Positions 28,301 through 43,300 of a stretch of 64,000 nt of DNA are shown one piece after another. Each line of letters starts with the position of its first letter. Position 1 is the stretch's first letter. The translations under genes and the position numbers were made by a program. Source of the stretch: Aquila chrysaetos chrysaetos (taxonomy: Eukaryota; Chordata; Aves; Accipitriformes; Accipitridae); contig NC_044008.1 of the NCBI RefSeq assembly GCF_900496995.4, positions 1,588,453 to 1,652,452 on the forward strand, given 5' to 3'. The notes under the pieces are model-generated. The model worked only from the letters and a program-made list of their open reading frames with translations, made no database searches and had not been told where the DNA came from.

Positions 28301-31300
28301 CTGGCTTACTTTCTTTGGAGCTCTTGAGGATTTACGTCTGGCCACTCCCCACTAAACTTTGTGCCAAGAAACTGGAGTAATAAGGAAAAGGTAGAAGGAA
28401 AAGCCAGCTTTCCCCAGAAGACACTGCATACAAGTTCCCTGCTATGAACCAATTAGAAATTAAGTCAGTGTTTTTCCTACATTCCAGGCTTCAAACCTGG
28501 TCTTTCCTTGTCTTCCCTCACCAGAAGTGAAGGGAACCACCACAAAAAGACAACAAGGTACATCTCATACCATGCTGGATTGAATAATACTGCCCTTTTC
28601 CTTCAGAAAACAAATTAATTCACTGCCCTCCCCAACTCTGTGCTGTTTCCTTGAAAAGTTTCAACTTGTTTAGAAAAAGAGATAGCAGACAGATACTTTT
28701 TTTTTTTTTTTTTTGCCATAGAGAAAACAAATTGGAATAAACTTGTTTAAAACTGTGTTCTCAAGCTTCCACTGGATGGGTCAACATCTAATTGCAGCAG
28801 TGGCACCAAGAGCTCCTTCACAACCAGATTAGACGGGAATACAATCAGTGTCATTTTGACAGTAGGTAATGAGCACTGTAGCCAAGCTCCAGTTTTGTAG
28901 TCCTGATTACTGAGCAATTCATTTGCATTTACAGACAAGGAAGAATACAACATGTACGAGCATCAGGCCCTCGTTTTACTAGGTATCGTTAGCCAAACGC
29001 AATTCAGGAGAACATGTATGGGGCCAGGGTGACAGCTTCTGATTTGCATTGCAGCAGAGCTTTGCTTGTGAGATGACCGTGTTTCGGTGCTACGCATGGT
29101 GCTGGTCAGTTCCAGGAGCAGCACATTGCAAGGAAATTGTTTCAAACTACACAAAGCATGCTGAGGTGCTGCTTGAGAAAGGCAGGGAGATGCATTAGTC
29201 AAGATGAGAAGCAGCTGGCACACAAGATTTTTAAACATGAAAGGAGGGGACTGGACTTGATGAAAGAGAGTGGGAATGAAGTTGTGATCAATACAGCTTA
29301 ACTGATGTTCCTGTGCATGACCATAATGCAACATAGCATCACCTCCACAAGCACAAGATTTCTTTGAATCTCAGTAACAGAGGACACACTAGGATCCGAG
29401 AGAATTTAAGTGCAATCAGTCCGTAATTATAAGCAACTGCCAATTAGCAAACTCCTTAAATGGATCCTAGCTGGAGATGACTGCACAGCTTGAGGAAGGC
29501 ATCCTACCAGAAAGGACTAGCAAGGAAGGCAACATGCAGGGCCATGATGCAGGAATGTAAGGCCCTGGGTTTCTCTGGGATAACCGGAGAGGTGAAAATG
29601 TCCCCATGATACCATTGCACTGGTCTCCCCTGACCAGATGCTCGAGCCTCCCAGAAGAGTTCAATACAAGCTGCTCACCTGGTGTGAACAAGGCGGAAAT
29701 AATCAGGAACCTTGTGTTCTCAGCCAGCCACCATGCCAGACGCCACAGAATTCACTACACTGACATTTAAAGTCAGTCACAGGGGAAACCAGAGTCAGAT
29801 CCAGAAGCATTGAAGACGACAGCAGTAGTAGTTTACATGGCCATACATCTGTCTCTAAGCTAAACCACTAGATATAATGTTTGCATTGCTAAAGCTTCCA
29901 TCAAGAGAAGTTTGTTACCATGGTGATTGTACATACTGGTAGGAACAGAGTATTTAATGCACGAATAACAAACTTCTCAAACAAGCGAAAAATTTCAAGT
30001 GCATTTTAAGTGAAATATCAGAAGGAGAAAATGCAATAGTTTCTTCTTCCAGTTGTGTTGGGTACAGTCGATTTCCTCTTTGTGAGGATTCAACAAGTGC
30101 CAAAATGCTTCTGAAAGAGAAACTGTGGTTGTAAAACCACAGAATTGAGAGTGTGACCCCAAATGTGTGCTAGACCTGGCACCAAGCTTAAGATTTAACT
30201 GCATTTGGGGGGCTGTGGCCCATCACATGTTTTACAGGAATGTACCAGGTCTGTTAAAAGCAAAATTCATGCAGTTGGAATACTTCACTAATTCAGACTT
30301 CCCCGAAGACATGTATTATTTTAAGATGTGGCCTCTTCCCTCAAGTGAAGTTTGTTTTAGGTTTCTGTAGACTTTACTGAAATGCTTTTTTACTCCAAGA
30401 AACCTACACGGTCATTTAGAAACTGCAAGCACGTCAAGCCACCTCTGCCACAGCAACATAAAACCCCAAATGTACAACCAACCATCTCCTCAGGCTGTAA
30501 AGCCCTTGGGACGTGACATGTTTGTAGTCAAAGCAGAGAGATGCAGAGGAGGTCAGCAGCTGAGCTTTGGCAAGAGTTTTTATTTAAGAAAAAAATCTAG
30601 AAGTATCTCAAGTTCTTGATTTTAAACAAGATAAAGAGTTTAATGGGGGGAAGGACAAAGTGTCAAAGCAAATATTTCCATCCTGGTAAATTCAGAGTTA
30701 TATATTCTGTTGAACATAAGCTTAATTTTAAGATGCTTTGGCACAGAGCAGTTACCAGTTCTGGAACCAGAGTCCCCATCCTCTTTGCTCCCCTTTACCC
30801 AGGATCTTTTCTGGACTGCAAGGGATGCTGAACTGGGCCACAGAGACTCACCGAGAGGATGCCGATATGCTGCATCAGCCTGAGCTACATCAATAACACT
30901 GAATTGAGAAAGCGTTAAATATGGGAATCCTGAGAATTGCTTTAATAAACACTTCACACCAGGATGTCTCTTCAACAAAAATCCTGAAGTCCTTTCTGAA
31001 AGAGGCTTCACACAAACAAACTCAAGCTTGAACTATTAAAACATCAGGGCGGGGGAGGAAACACATTTAAAGCCCTGTCAAGGATCCCACTCCCTTGGAA
31101 TCAGGATAACATATCACGACAGTTCTCCATGACCTGCCAGGAACATAACTCAGTGGGATTTTTCCTTTTTTTTTTTTTTTTTTTTGGTTTTTTTGGGTTT
31201 TTTTTGTTTACAGGCACAACAGAGGTGAGACTCACCAGGAAGTGCTGGTTTAGCACAAAAACCCTGGCAACACACCAAGAACTGGTCCATGTGATAAGCA

Positions 31301-34300
31301 TATGCGATGAGAGCAAGACGGTTAGTTGCTCGGGCTGCCTTTCTAACAAGTACAAAAGGGTTTGGCAACGTGACTGGAAAGATAGCTGTGGGGCACCTAC
31401 TTAGATGTACTGCCTTCACGTGCTTTAAAACCAGATCTATGGAAAAGGTTTGCTTTACTGACCTTTGCTATAAACCTAATGGAGCCGACAGCTGGAGCAG
31501 AGTATCTGAAACACTGGAGCAGGAACAAAAGACAGAGCTGCTCCATAAGCACCTCTTACACCAAGGATACTAAACTATCTACAGCATAGTGTTGTTTTGC
31601 AGAGTTCCTTCCAACCCCACACCAGCAGATGCGAGAGTACATGGAAATACTTGATTTATTTCTTGCTCACTGAGGTCACACCTGCACTGGGTTTTTTTTA
31701 AAGGATTTTGTAAACTATAGTCTTCAGAATTGAGACAGCAACAACTATGTGAAATGCCAGCTACAGCAAGCTGTGCTCAAACTGTAAATAAGACTCAGAG
31801 CCCAGAGCAAGCATTGAAGTGGACAGTGCCAGTGAAAATTAAGCAGCACTGGTCCTCACAAAGCTTCTTCAACTTTAAGCATTCAACAACAATTAACATC
31901 CTGAGCTTATATGCTTAATATCAAAAAACCTAGTAGTGAACTGCCACCCATCTGGGTGTTTTCGGTACCAACCAGGATGGCAATAAAGTGTCTCAAAGAC
32001 ATTTTGGAAATTATTTCTCCCCCTGAAGAATAGAGCACAACTGACATTTCTTTGTTACTTTGCTACTTGAGCCAGAAGCTCAAGCATTTCTGAGCCTTCC
32101 TGGAGGACGGTTGTTATCTGCTAGTCCTCAAAGAAACGAGTTTTAAAACAAATGTCAGAAAACACTTGTATTTCTATAGCATGGGTGTAGGAAATAAAAG
32201 CAAACTGAATCTGGAAATTAAGCTAGAGATTAGCACAATTCCCTTGACCTCAAGTAACACAGGGGAAAAGTAATTGTGTGGCTTCAATCCAGACTTCCCA
32301 CCATCTGTAACAGTGCAATTTGAAGTAACACACAATGCTCTATCAGATACAGGTGTTTGTTTCAGGGTGGATCATACCCCGAGGCACCTGTGGATTTCTG
32401 TTCCTTCCAAACCACTTCATTAGAAATACGCTTTTTCAAGAACAAGTTAAATTCTGCTCTTCTGCTGATTCTTGGGTTCAGCAGACAATGCACAGACTGG
32501 CTCACTAGCAGGTGGAAAATCATCAGGATGAACATCACTCTTGGGACTGTCTACCTCTTGCCTATGCAAAGGGGCATACACCGATATGTCCATTAACAAA
32601 ATGCTGTCATTTACAAGTCTGTTGATACAGCACCCACACTTGTAAGGGCACATCTGAAAACAGTGATGGGGAAGCTAAGGGCAGTATGCCTTTTATAGAC
32701 CGCTTGCAAAACCATGAGGATCAGGTTTGTCCTCTTCTCTGCACTACAGCAAGGAGTCCTGCCAGAGCCTGCCAGAACATCTGGAGGGATCAGATTTGCT
32801 TCTCTCCTCCTTGGTTTTGTTAAAAGGCATCTTAGGAACAATGTTTTAACGGAACAGCTCAGACAGGATTTCACACACAATGTTGTTGGGTTTTTTTTAT
32901 CGCAAACAAATGACCTGAAGGACAGAGTAAGAGATGACTTTACTCCATATCTGAATCACAGAACCGGTGAAGTTATGACAACCACAACCGCCGTTTCCAA
33001 CACAGACCGTACACTGTTTTCTGTGAAACCAAAGCAGAAAAAACCCCCATGATTTAGGAACAAGCACCTTTCAGACCTTGGTTACAGAAGCTGAAAATTA
33101 TAGACACTGTTTTCTTTCTTTCTAGGTCACCTTCAATATAAAGAGAAAACACCAAACAGTCCTGCATACCACGAAACTGCAGTTGAGTTTTGCTAAAAGA
33201 AAAGGTGTAGGAGTTTCCTGCATGCCACAGTTTTGTACACAAATGCCTACAATGATCCAATAAGCCATTGTCATCATTATTAAATCAATCATCCCCTTTA
33301 TTCTTACTAAGTAATGAGAGCAATGGGGCACTGTAGCCTATTCAGTTCTTCCTCAGTAGATCCCATAAACAGATCCAACATCCCAGCGCTGGCTGTAAAC
33401 AGACAAGATGCACAAGGCAAGTGGTTTTGCCCCAGCTCTATTTTGTTCAGTCCATTTGGCCATCTGTATTTGAAGTTTTAGTTTATAAAGATAGGTCTAT
33501 CACTCAGCTTTCTACCTACTCCAAGTCAGGTTGGCTTACACTGTATGTATCAGTCTTGAGAAAATACCGATAGACACACATTTCCAAGGTTAGGCAGAGG
33601 GTCAATATATGCTGTTTCCCATCCACCAAGCCACTAACTCTTAACTGAAAACATGGCACGGCTTTGTCGGTTAATCACCAAACCACCTGTAAAACGTTCA
33701 CTTCTTATCAGCCTTGGAAATTTAAATCAGGCTGGTGCTTCCATTAGTCTCAGCAATTCCTCTTGCATCCAGCTCCTACCATTGGCTTTTGCACCAAGAA
33801 GTTAAATACTCGCCTGTGAACAAGTATTCTTAAAAGTCTCAAGTGCTTCCGAGGGGTTTTTGGCCTTTCCCAAAGGATTAACTGCACAGGATTTTCCTGA
33901 AGTTTAAGGTATAAAGATACATTGTGTTTGAGAGGAAGACATGAAAGAGCCATACTTGGAGACTAACAATGATCCCCACACGAGCTTCCTTGTGCAACGG
34001 AAAGGCAAGCTTTAGGGACGCTGCAGAAAGGTTGCCAAGGAAGGAGCCTAACAAAGCATTTGGGGCTTTGTTTGTAGATGTGAATGCACCAGCAGGCCTG
34101 AGCTCGCCAGCCATCAACAAAACCGCGGCAAGGCAGAGCCGGGGTGGCACTGGTGCCCAGAATGGAGGGTGCCCTCCCTCACCCTGGGACACCCGCCACA
34201 CTGCATTCAGTCATGTCAAATACCTTTTTTTTTTTTTTTTTAAACAGTTTCCAGGCTTTGAAGACCAGGCCTTCGCTCAGCAGCTGCACCAGAAGCAAAA

Positions 34301-37300
34301 GAAAGTCGTCCAGGCTATTTCTCAAGCACCGTGGCTTTCTCTAGCTATGCAAAGCCTCAGATCTTAGCATCTCACAGGAAGGCAGGGGTTCATTAAAGCT
34401 GCTCCAGCACAAGCAACACCACCACAATCAGAGGAAGGGAAAAAAAGGTAGTTTTTTTTAAAACATGACCAGCAGAACAGCAGAGGGTGTTGCTAAAACA
34501 CAGGAACACATAGTCCTCGTTGCCGTGGCCCAGCAGTTTCCTCTGAAACAACCTCTGAGCTGTACAGATGGAAGGGCTGGAGAGAGACTGGGAAGTTTCC
34601 CTGGAAGGATTTGGAAGGTGTTCTCAGAGCTGGCCATTTTAAAGCTCTTCAAAGCTTCCTACCCAGCAGAAGCACCAAATCCACTTGGAGAGGGGGACCA
34701 GGACAGGAGTTTCCATCTGCTAGAGCCAGGAGCTCCTCATCACCCAGCCCTTTTGCTTCTGATCCAAGAGCTTGTTCTAGCACATCTGCTGAGGCTTAAT
34801 TATCCCCCTTCCCTCTCAACTCCCTAACGAGAAGCACATCAGTTATCTGAAGACAGAGCCCAGGGGAGTTTTACAAATTAGCCATCCCAATTTATGTCCA
34901 CATATTTCTGGTAGCTGCAGGAAGAACACTTGCCTCAAGGTTTCCTGCAGGAATAACAATACGTGAAGTTTGTTACATGGATCAAAAAAACAAGCAGCCA
35001 ATTTGAAACTGAACTTTGTAATCGAGTTTTGCATACATCACTGTAATACAAGCCACGCTATCAATATAAATGCTATTGTTAGACCACTGCTATTCCCAGC
35101 TTTTAGACTGTGTTACTGAGCTTTGGAGAGTGAAGGCAGTGCTTTCTTATAATTAGTTAAATTCAGCTGAAACAGAAGATTCCTTGACATCATCTGTTTG
35201 GGTCACCATTATAGAAGGGACAAAGGAACACTACTGCAACTGCACTAAAAATTAATTAACACGGTTTAGTCGTTAGTGGGTGCAGCTGCCTGAAAAGTGG
35301 GATTTTGTCACTGAGTTTGAAGTATCTCCTCCTTCAGAGATGAGCTGAAAAAAAAAACCCCAAAGCTTACACCACTACAGAACAAAAAGCCTGGTGCTGA
35401 CCTCCGCCAGATGCTCTGAATTACAGGTGACCTCCGGCAGACCCAGCAAGAGTTTCAAAGACACACTTTTATCACAGCCTTCTTTAATAAATCAGAATTA
35501 AGCAGACCTGACACACTTTAAGCCATTTTTGATGACAATATTAGTAATCCACAGAAAACCCCCAATTAACCAGTGTGCTACTGCAAATAAACAGAATCCC
35601 GAAACCACCAAGGAAGTTAAAGGACAGCTTGGAACTGCAGAACCAGCACACTGTTCCCATCAGCCTTGAAATTTTCCCTTGTACTGTCAGAATGACTTAT
35701 TCCCCCCCGCCCTTACTCATCTCTGCCATCTTGACAATTTTAACAGAGATGCGGGGCTCAAAAGAAAGGAGGTGGGAACACTCCCTACTTGAAATGTATT
35801 TTAAGGTTAATGAGAAAAGCGCTTCCCCCTTCACTCTGAGCACGAGTTGTTCCTACCCCCCAAACCTGCGCTGATCTCCAGCAGCAACCTGAGTTCAGCA
35901 GTCCACAACTTTTGGGCTACGGCCAACAGACACAGGGACAACCAAAAACCTGACAGGCTTCTCCTCTTGGCCACTGGGAGCCACTGTCAACCCTAGACGG
36001 GACTCAAGCCCATCATCCACGAGGTGAGAAGCTCCATGTCCTACTACTAGTTCAGCAAACTGCCTGTGCTCTTCCCTACAACTCCGTCTGCTCTTCATAT
36101 GGTGTTACTCAGGAACTTTGCAAACAAACCTCAGCGGTGTCCCTGCTCTGTGTGATTAAAAAGAGAAAGCAGACAGGAATTTCACCTCTCATCTTCAGCG
36201 GATGTATGACCGGTTGTAGGGCACGGCCCATGCAGACAGCCCAGAAATAGGGACCAGGCAGAAGGCTGGATACAAAGCCTCACACTTCTGGCTCACATGC
36301 TAAATTTAGTCCAGTTTGGTAATGACCTAAAAACAGTTGATGTGGGTTTCTGTGACGCATGTGGCAGCCTGGTCAGCTTCATTCAGCTCCTAAGAGAAGA
36401 ACGTCCACACTGCAAAGTCCTGATGGTATTTGGGTGACTTCAGGAGAACCAAATGGTGAAAAGTAGTTATCAATTCACACCTATATACAACAGCTTTGAC
36501 TGAGCCAAGAGGTTTCAGCTTTTGATCCATCCTCTATCTTGCAAGAATTAGGGGAACATTCTCCCCTTGGGTGTTTTACATGCTCTTGACCACAATTTTT
36601 GTGTATTAAGGAAAACTAGCAAGAGAAAACTAACATCAGTAACAAGGCACACTTATCTGCAGAAGCACATAACCTGCCAGCTCAGGACCCTCTTTCCTTG
36701 AAGGGGCTTTTCTGCTGTTTGAAGCACCTTGTAAAGGATCAACATCATAGCACCATACACCTGAGTGTGCAGCCTTTCCCTGGGTGCTCAGCAACAGATC
36801 TCCAGCTGCTATCTGAAATAAAACAAAACCTACAGAGGATTATGAAGTTCACCTATCTTAAGACTTGCTTCTTGTGCCTTCCAAATCTGCAGAAAACTGG
36901 GAAGAGTTGCACACAGAATATCCTGAAGTGTCCTAATTACACTCAACTTCAGGTAGCAGCAAAGAAACCTGTGACTTTGGAAGCCACTGAGAGGCACAGA
37001 GGACAATTTAAGGACTCACTTGCTACTAACTGCACGTATTCCGAGACTCTTAAAAAAAAAAAAACCAAACCACTCTAATGCAACTCCTGACCCTGAAGAA
37101 TCCCGTTGCACCCCAGCCACACCGAGCAGGAAGCCCTTGCAAACAGATAAATTGAAGTCCAAAAAAAAAACCAAACCGAAACTACATCAAAAGCAATATT
37201 CATCAGCAGATGACTAAAACTTTTGGCTCTAACAAGACAGAGATGCTGGTTCAGACTCAAACCAGCTAGTTATAATATAAGCTCCTCATACACGATCCCC

Positions 37301-40300
37301 ACTTGCACAACCAACTTCAGAGAAAAACTAACAGAGCAAAACAGTTCGTAAGGCCCCAAAGCCACGTGTACAACATTGAGAAGAGGCACCAGCAGCACCT
37401 GCACTCTCTCGAGGCACTTTTGCACGACAGCCTCACATCGCCTTCGCTAGGATCCCCACGCAGACAATAACCCCACAGAACACATTTCTTGCTATGACTA
37501 AAGAGGCGTAACAGGCAAATCATCTTTGCTTAACCTTGAATCTTTTTCCAATGCATCATGCTGAAGTGACAAAAGATTTTTTTCTTTTTCCAGAGAACTG
37601 ACATTTAAAAAGCTACAGCAGGTCAGTGTGAAGGGACAAATTTTCAGCAAGTAGAAGTCACTGTAAAGGTGAGGCAAGGGACCGCACCTGAAGATCTGCA
37701 CAAATCGACATGTGTCTGCAGGAAGCCATGTAAAGCAGCTCAGGGAGAGGAGCTCCCACGTTGGCATTTGATCGCTCCGAATCCGAACACAAGAATCTAA
37801 TACTCTAGCTTCAACATACACCGAGAATCAAACACACCCCTCTCCTAAACAATCTATACTCTAAATCTGTAAAATTGAGTTCAGCAACAGAGGATGGGCA
37901 GATGGTTTAATTGTGCAGTGGTCAATAAGCTTTGCAGGACTGAACATCAAGTTCATTTCAGTGGGTCAGCAAATTTTCTTATTTCTTTCAGAGCATATGC
38001 ACATTTGTGGCATGCTTTTAAAAGCAAAATAGTGCCTTCTCATGGATGCAAGGGCTTAACATTCTGAGTACATTATTGCTAATCATTTCAATTTTACAAT
38101 ATTTTTTGTTTCATTTGGCAAGATGAAAGTCTCAATACTATACCGGGGAAATTCAAGCAGTGACCAATACCTAAAATAGGGTTCGCAGTTTAAATAATTT
38201 GCTGAAGCCGTGGGGGTATATTTCTTCAATCTTGCACTTAACCACAACTAGTGTTTTGAGATCCCCCCGCCCCAGCCACTAATGCTGTGGCTCTTCTCCA
38301 CGTGTAAAATGCACTGCTTTTGCCTTCTGCAAAGTTATCAGAGCATGGCTATTTACCGGCGAAATCTCCTCCTTCTTGATCCAAACAAGGCAAGTATTTA
38401 AACTTACCTTTTCATGGCAACCTTCTGGTCACACTGCCAACATCAAACAAAAGAAAACATGGCAGAAACCATGAAGTAATAAAAAAAATTAAAAAAAAAA
38501 AAAAAGGATTATGACTAACTTATGACTTTCTCAGCAGTTGCAGCACACCAGAATCTGTTTAAATCCACAACCTTGGAGCTTTACACAAAACACAGGAGTT
38601 CATCATGGTGTCCACAGTTTTTTAAAAAGCGTGAAGCAGCACTAGCTGTAAGCTCACTTGGAGGGTGCAGTCGTTCCTATCAGCCACAAGAAGGGTGAGT
38701 TAACACCTCCTCGCATACCTTCCCTTTCAAGGAACGCAGACTCCAGTAGTGAGTTACAAGGATCTGATTTCTGACATCTCAACTTTTCAACTGAGCGTAG
38801 TCCCCCCCCAGTCTCTCAAAGCCACATTCTTCTCTTGGGATCTAAGCTTACCCCAATAACCATGCACAGATTCCTCCCCTAGGCCAGGAGTATTAAGTTA
38901 CTTATGATGCCAGGCCTGTTCAACAAAACACCAATCATTTAGCTTCCTTATTTTCACTGCTTCCCTCATTTCACAACTGACACAGTGGCAGGTTGAAAGC
39001 CTTAAAAGAAAAAAAAAAAAGAAAAAAAAAAGTAGGAGGTGGCTTCAGTAGCACCGAGGAGTAAGTCAGTGTAACCATGCTGAGTCACATTGCAGTTAGA
39101 TTTGACATTTCCAGGGTAAGTGCTTCACTCCTAGAAGGGTTGTTTGTTTATTTCAGCCTTGTTTACTTTACAATCCTGTCACACAAATTAGAGGATTACA
39201 AAGCAAGGCCATCACCAAAACTTTTGCAGAAATCAGTCCACGACATGTCGTTCTTGTCCAAGTGAACTGCAACTGCCACTGCCGAGCATGAAGTACATGC
39301 CTTCAAGAAGTATCACAACACTCCACTATGGAGGACTGCTCCCAAGTACCATTAACAGGGACACATCTCTCGCGCAGAACATGAGCTCAGCATGAAAGCA
39401 GCCCAGTTATTGTGAGGTTTAAAACTTGCCTTGCTGCTACATGAAACCAGCACCCTGCACACATTCATATTCAGCTGTGTTGGCTTTGAAGATTTGAGGG
39501 GGAAGGTCAGTGAGTTTGAATTAATGGTATTAGACGGAATAAAAACATAACCAGTTTCATTTGCCTTCAGCAGAAAGGAGAGTGTAACAGAGCATTAGCT
39601 TCCACCAGCTTCCCCTGATGAAGAAGCTTTCATGGAATGTATCATCAGGGAGAAACCTTTCCCCACCCTTAAAAAGAAAGACAAGAAAGAAAAGGAAGGA
39701 AAAAAAAGAAAAACAAAACAAAACTTTCCCCAAACAAAACAGCTTAGAAACAGCCAGGACACAAAGGCAAGTTTTGGACTTCATCTATCACCACCCCCAT
39801 GCCATGTTCTGTTCCTCCAGGTTTCAAAAGCACCAGGTTCCTCTCAGTGCAGATCTCCTGAGGCTGATACTGTGTTTTATAAAGCCAACAGCCCCCCTCC
39901 CCAAATGCATTTAAAAGCCAAGCCTGGTTCTTTTCAAAATAAAAAAAGATCTGGCTTCAAACTATTCACACTTGACTGAGCGAGACTTAAAGGAGCAGCT
40001 TCATTTGCCCCTAAAACCAAGATGAGTCTTAACTCCTCAACCATGTCCACAGTGGTGATCGAATAGCTTTGTAGCACAGTTTTAAAATACCATTTTGATC
40101 TAGAAACACCTTTAAGTGATTTTCAACCTCTGGTCAGACCTCAGCAGACCACCTGGGTTTATGTTCTCATCCAGCTTTTCTGCTGCAAAAGAACGGGTGT
40201 CTCACCGGACATTCGCCCCTGCCCCGACGTATTGCTTCGCAGCTCCAGAGCACACCTGGTCCTGCCACTGTCAAGACAAAATAAAGCAACAGAGCCCACC

Positions 40301-43300
40301 AAGAAATGCCAAAGTGCTTAAGTTAATAATTTATCAATCTTTTCAACTCTGCATCTATTAATCCACCACTCTGGAGGATAATCAGGGACACGCAGGCCTG
40401 CTTCGGTACCACACAGATTTTTACCTATTTCAGGAGGTGTGCTTGACACCTGGGTAAGTACCTGATCATATCCTAAACCTTGTTCGGTTTTAGTCTAAAT
40501 CTCACACTTTATGGCCCGCCAGAGTCTCTCTCTCCAGTGCAAACATGCTTAAGCTTACCTTTCAATGTCATACCTTGCTCAGGGGCCAGGAGCAGGCAGA
40601 CTGGACACTATTCATCCTCTCTCAATACCATTCATTCATTATGCATACCACTACTTCATCCCCTCTTGTTCACCTCCGTTCGAATATAGTCTGTCCCAAT
40701 ACAGTCATTATAAAAGGTCCACAGACGACTGACTAGAAACAATCAGCTGTTACACGGAGAGTACCCAGGCAGTCGGGAAGGCAGCAATGATTTGCACATC
40801 TATAATTTACATGCTAAGTCCCCCACCACCGCTCTCGCAGGAGAGAGCGCTCAAGGCCAGGTGAAAAGCCCACTGGAATTTGGAAATAATGCAAAATTTA
40901 TCTAACAATCAGCTGCCAGCTTTTAACCTCAACCTTTCACAGGGGATGACAAATGCCTCCAGGGTTAAGCTCCCCTAAAGGGCAGCAACTGTCATAAATG
41001 CAGACTTTTCCTAACAAAAACATTAACACAAATTTAAAACATTCATTTTTAAGGGAGTATCACAAAAAAGAATTTAAGCCAGCTACAGCCAGATAGTGCA
41101 AAACATTTCAGAATAATCCACCCATACACTCTGTTTGTACAATCTCAAAGAAAATATTTTATGCTTCTTTCTTCTAGCATTTAGTCCAAGGAAAGCATGT
41201 ACCAGTAAAATGCAGTCATTTCTGGAAAGCAGCATTTGACCCTCTGAAAATGACTGAAAATGGCTATCCCTTCCTCACAATGAGTCACGAATATCTGGAA
41301 GTCTACACCACCTCCTGCACTTTCCTGTATGTGGATCATGCAGAATATACAGGCATGCTCTGTAATTCGCAGTTCAAAAGGTATTAGTGTTGACAGACCA
41401 CCACCACCTCAGTTTAAAAACGATACACGCAGATCCAGCCCTCTACCTGATTTGAAACACCTAAATGCCAAGAAAATGGACTGTGAGTGATTTGGCTTCT
41501 CTTGCAAGGCTGAATCAATTTGCTCCAGGGAATAAGTCAAATGATTTAAGACTAGGGGACAGCTCTTAGAAGCTGCAATGGTAACAACAACAACAAAAAA
41601 AAATAGTATCTTAGTGCTGAATCCAGTACCAGCCCCAGTTTGCTAAGAATCCTTAATGGCTACACAAGCCCAAGAGGCAGTGAAATCACCTTTTTCCAAG
41701 AGACTAAATCCACCCTCAATCTCAGACAGATCATTATCAGAGAGTCTGAGGAACTGGAAGAAGATGGAGACTGAAGATGAGGAGATAGCATTTAGAGGTG
41801 AGTGGTCACAAGGCCGAAGGGACTGAGCAGGGACAGGAGAGGGAAGAGCTTGGTGAAGACTAAGCAGAGATTGCCTTAGTCATGAGTAAGTGCTTGTACT
41901 TCTCTGCAACGGCTGACCAGTATTCAGTGTGTATCAGCATCAAGGGACAAACAATTCTGAACATCCCAAGAAGGTGGGAAAAAGGAATAAAAAATTAGTA
42001 GGGAGGAAAAAAAAAAAGTGAAAACCGCATGGTTCTGCCGGCAATAAAACTAACTCAGACCATTTCCCTGGGATGTGGTAGAAGATCCATCACACGGGGC
42101 GTTTTCTAATGGCGAGGGCAGTTTGTCCGCAAGCTCCCTGCTAGAATCGACAGGCACCGGCACACAGGCTGCATGACCTAGTAGAAACTAGAGATGGCAA
42201 GGTCGTATGATTCTTCAGTCACGCGAGCTCTATTTTGGTGAAGAAAAACAAAGAGCAACGCTCTATGTTCATTATTCCAGAAATACATGGACAAAATCCA
42301 CAGGGAAATGGAGGGAAGCTGAATGCACACAATAAGACACACAATGAAATGCTGAACTCCTATATGCACACCCACATATATAATTCACATTCAATATTAA
42401 AAAAATGTTATTCAGCAATCTCTCATCTTTGCTGCCAGAATAATGTCCAGAACTGCAGGAGAGCAAAGCAGAAAATTCAGACACCTCTCCCTCAGCATCA
42501 CATCACCTCTAATTTAAGCAGACAGTAAAACGGATAGCTATTTGGCTAGGAACCCACTCCACACAGGAGCCTGTCGCTTTAACTGTGGGCACTTTCCTGC
42601 CTTAACAAGAACCTGTTATGTGTTTATCCTAGTTATGACTCCAATTAAATCACAGTTTAAGAAGGGCACCAAGTACCAACAGGTGCTGACAACATTAAGT
42701 TATACTGCAACCAGCAATCGCTCTAAGCTGGGGTGGTTTCAGATGCACCCTTCCGAACAGCTGAACTCCTGCTGCTTTACCTTGCTTGAAGAAAAAAAAT
42801 GTAAGAAAACAGTCGAGGAGAAAAAGTCTTAAGGACTCTCAATTTAAGCACTCCTTTGCTTTTGCTTGCAACAGGATACAGGACAGGGAAGGGCAGAGGG
42901 GTCCAAGACCGGGACCCTGCCCAAGAAGTGAAAGCCTGTGCAGGGAGCTGCCCCTTCGGGAGGAGGTCAGGACTGCCAACCACCACCTCTGCCCTCAGGC
43001 ATCACACCTCGCTACCGGCGTTCGGAGGCAGCAAACCTGGAACCTCCAAGGAGCGAGCTGCCACCACCTTCATCCCAGAGCAATCCAGCGGCAAGGTGTG
43101 AGCTCCGCGCGCGCCCAAACCTCCGAAGGAGAAGCTCGGCACCTTGCAGGATTTACTCCCTCGGCTTCCAGATTAACAGTCTGCTCAACCTGCTCCAGGT
43201 GCAAGAGGTAGGCACAAGGTAAGACAGCAATTAAGCATGTATTTGAAGGAGCAATTAATTAATGTTATTCTAAAAGCAAAATAAGAAAACACTCTGAAAG

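Noticed and set aside
31600..31625. GTTCCTTCCAACCCCAC as a CR1 tail
   Set aside because: Too short, and no CR1-like sequence continues on either side.
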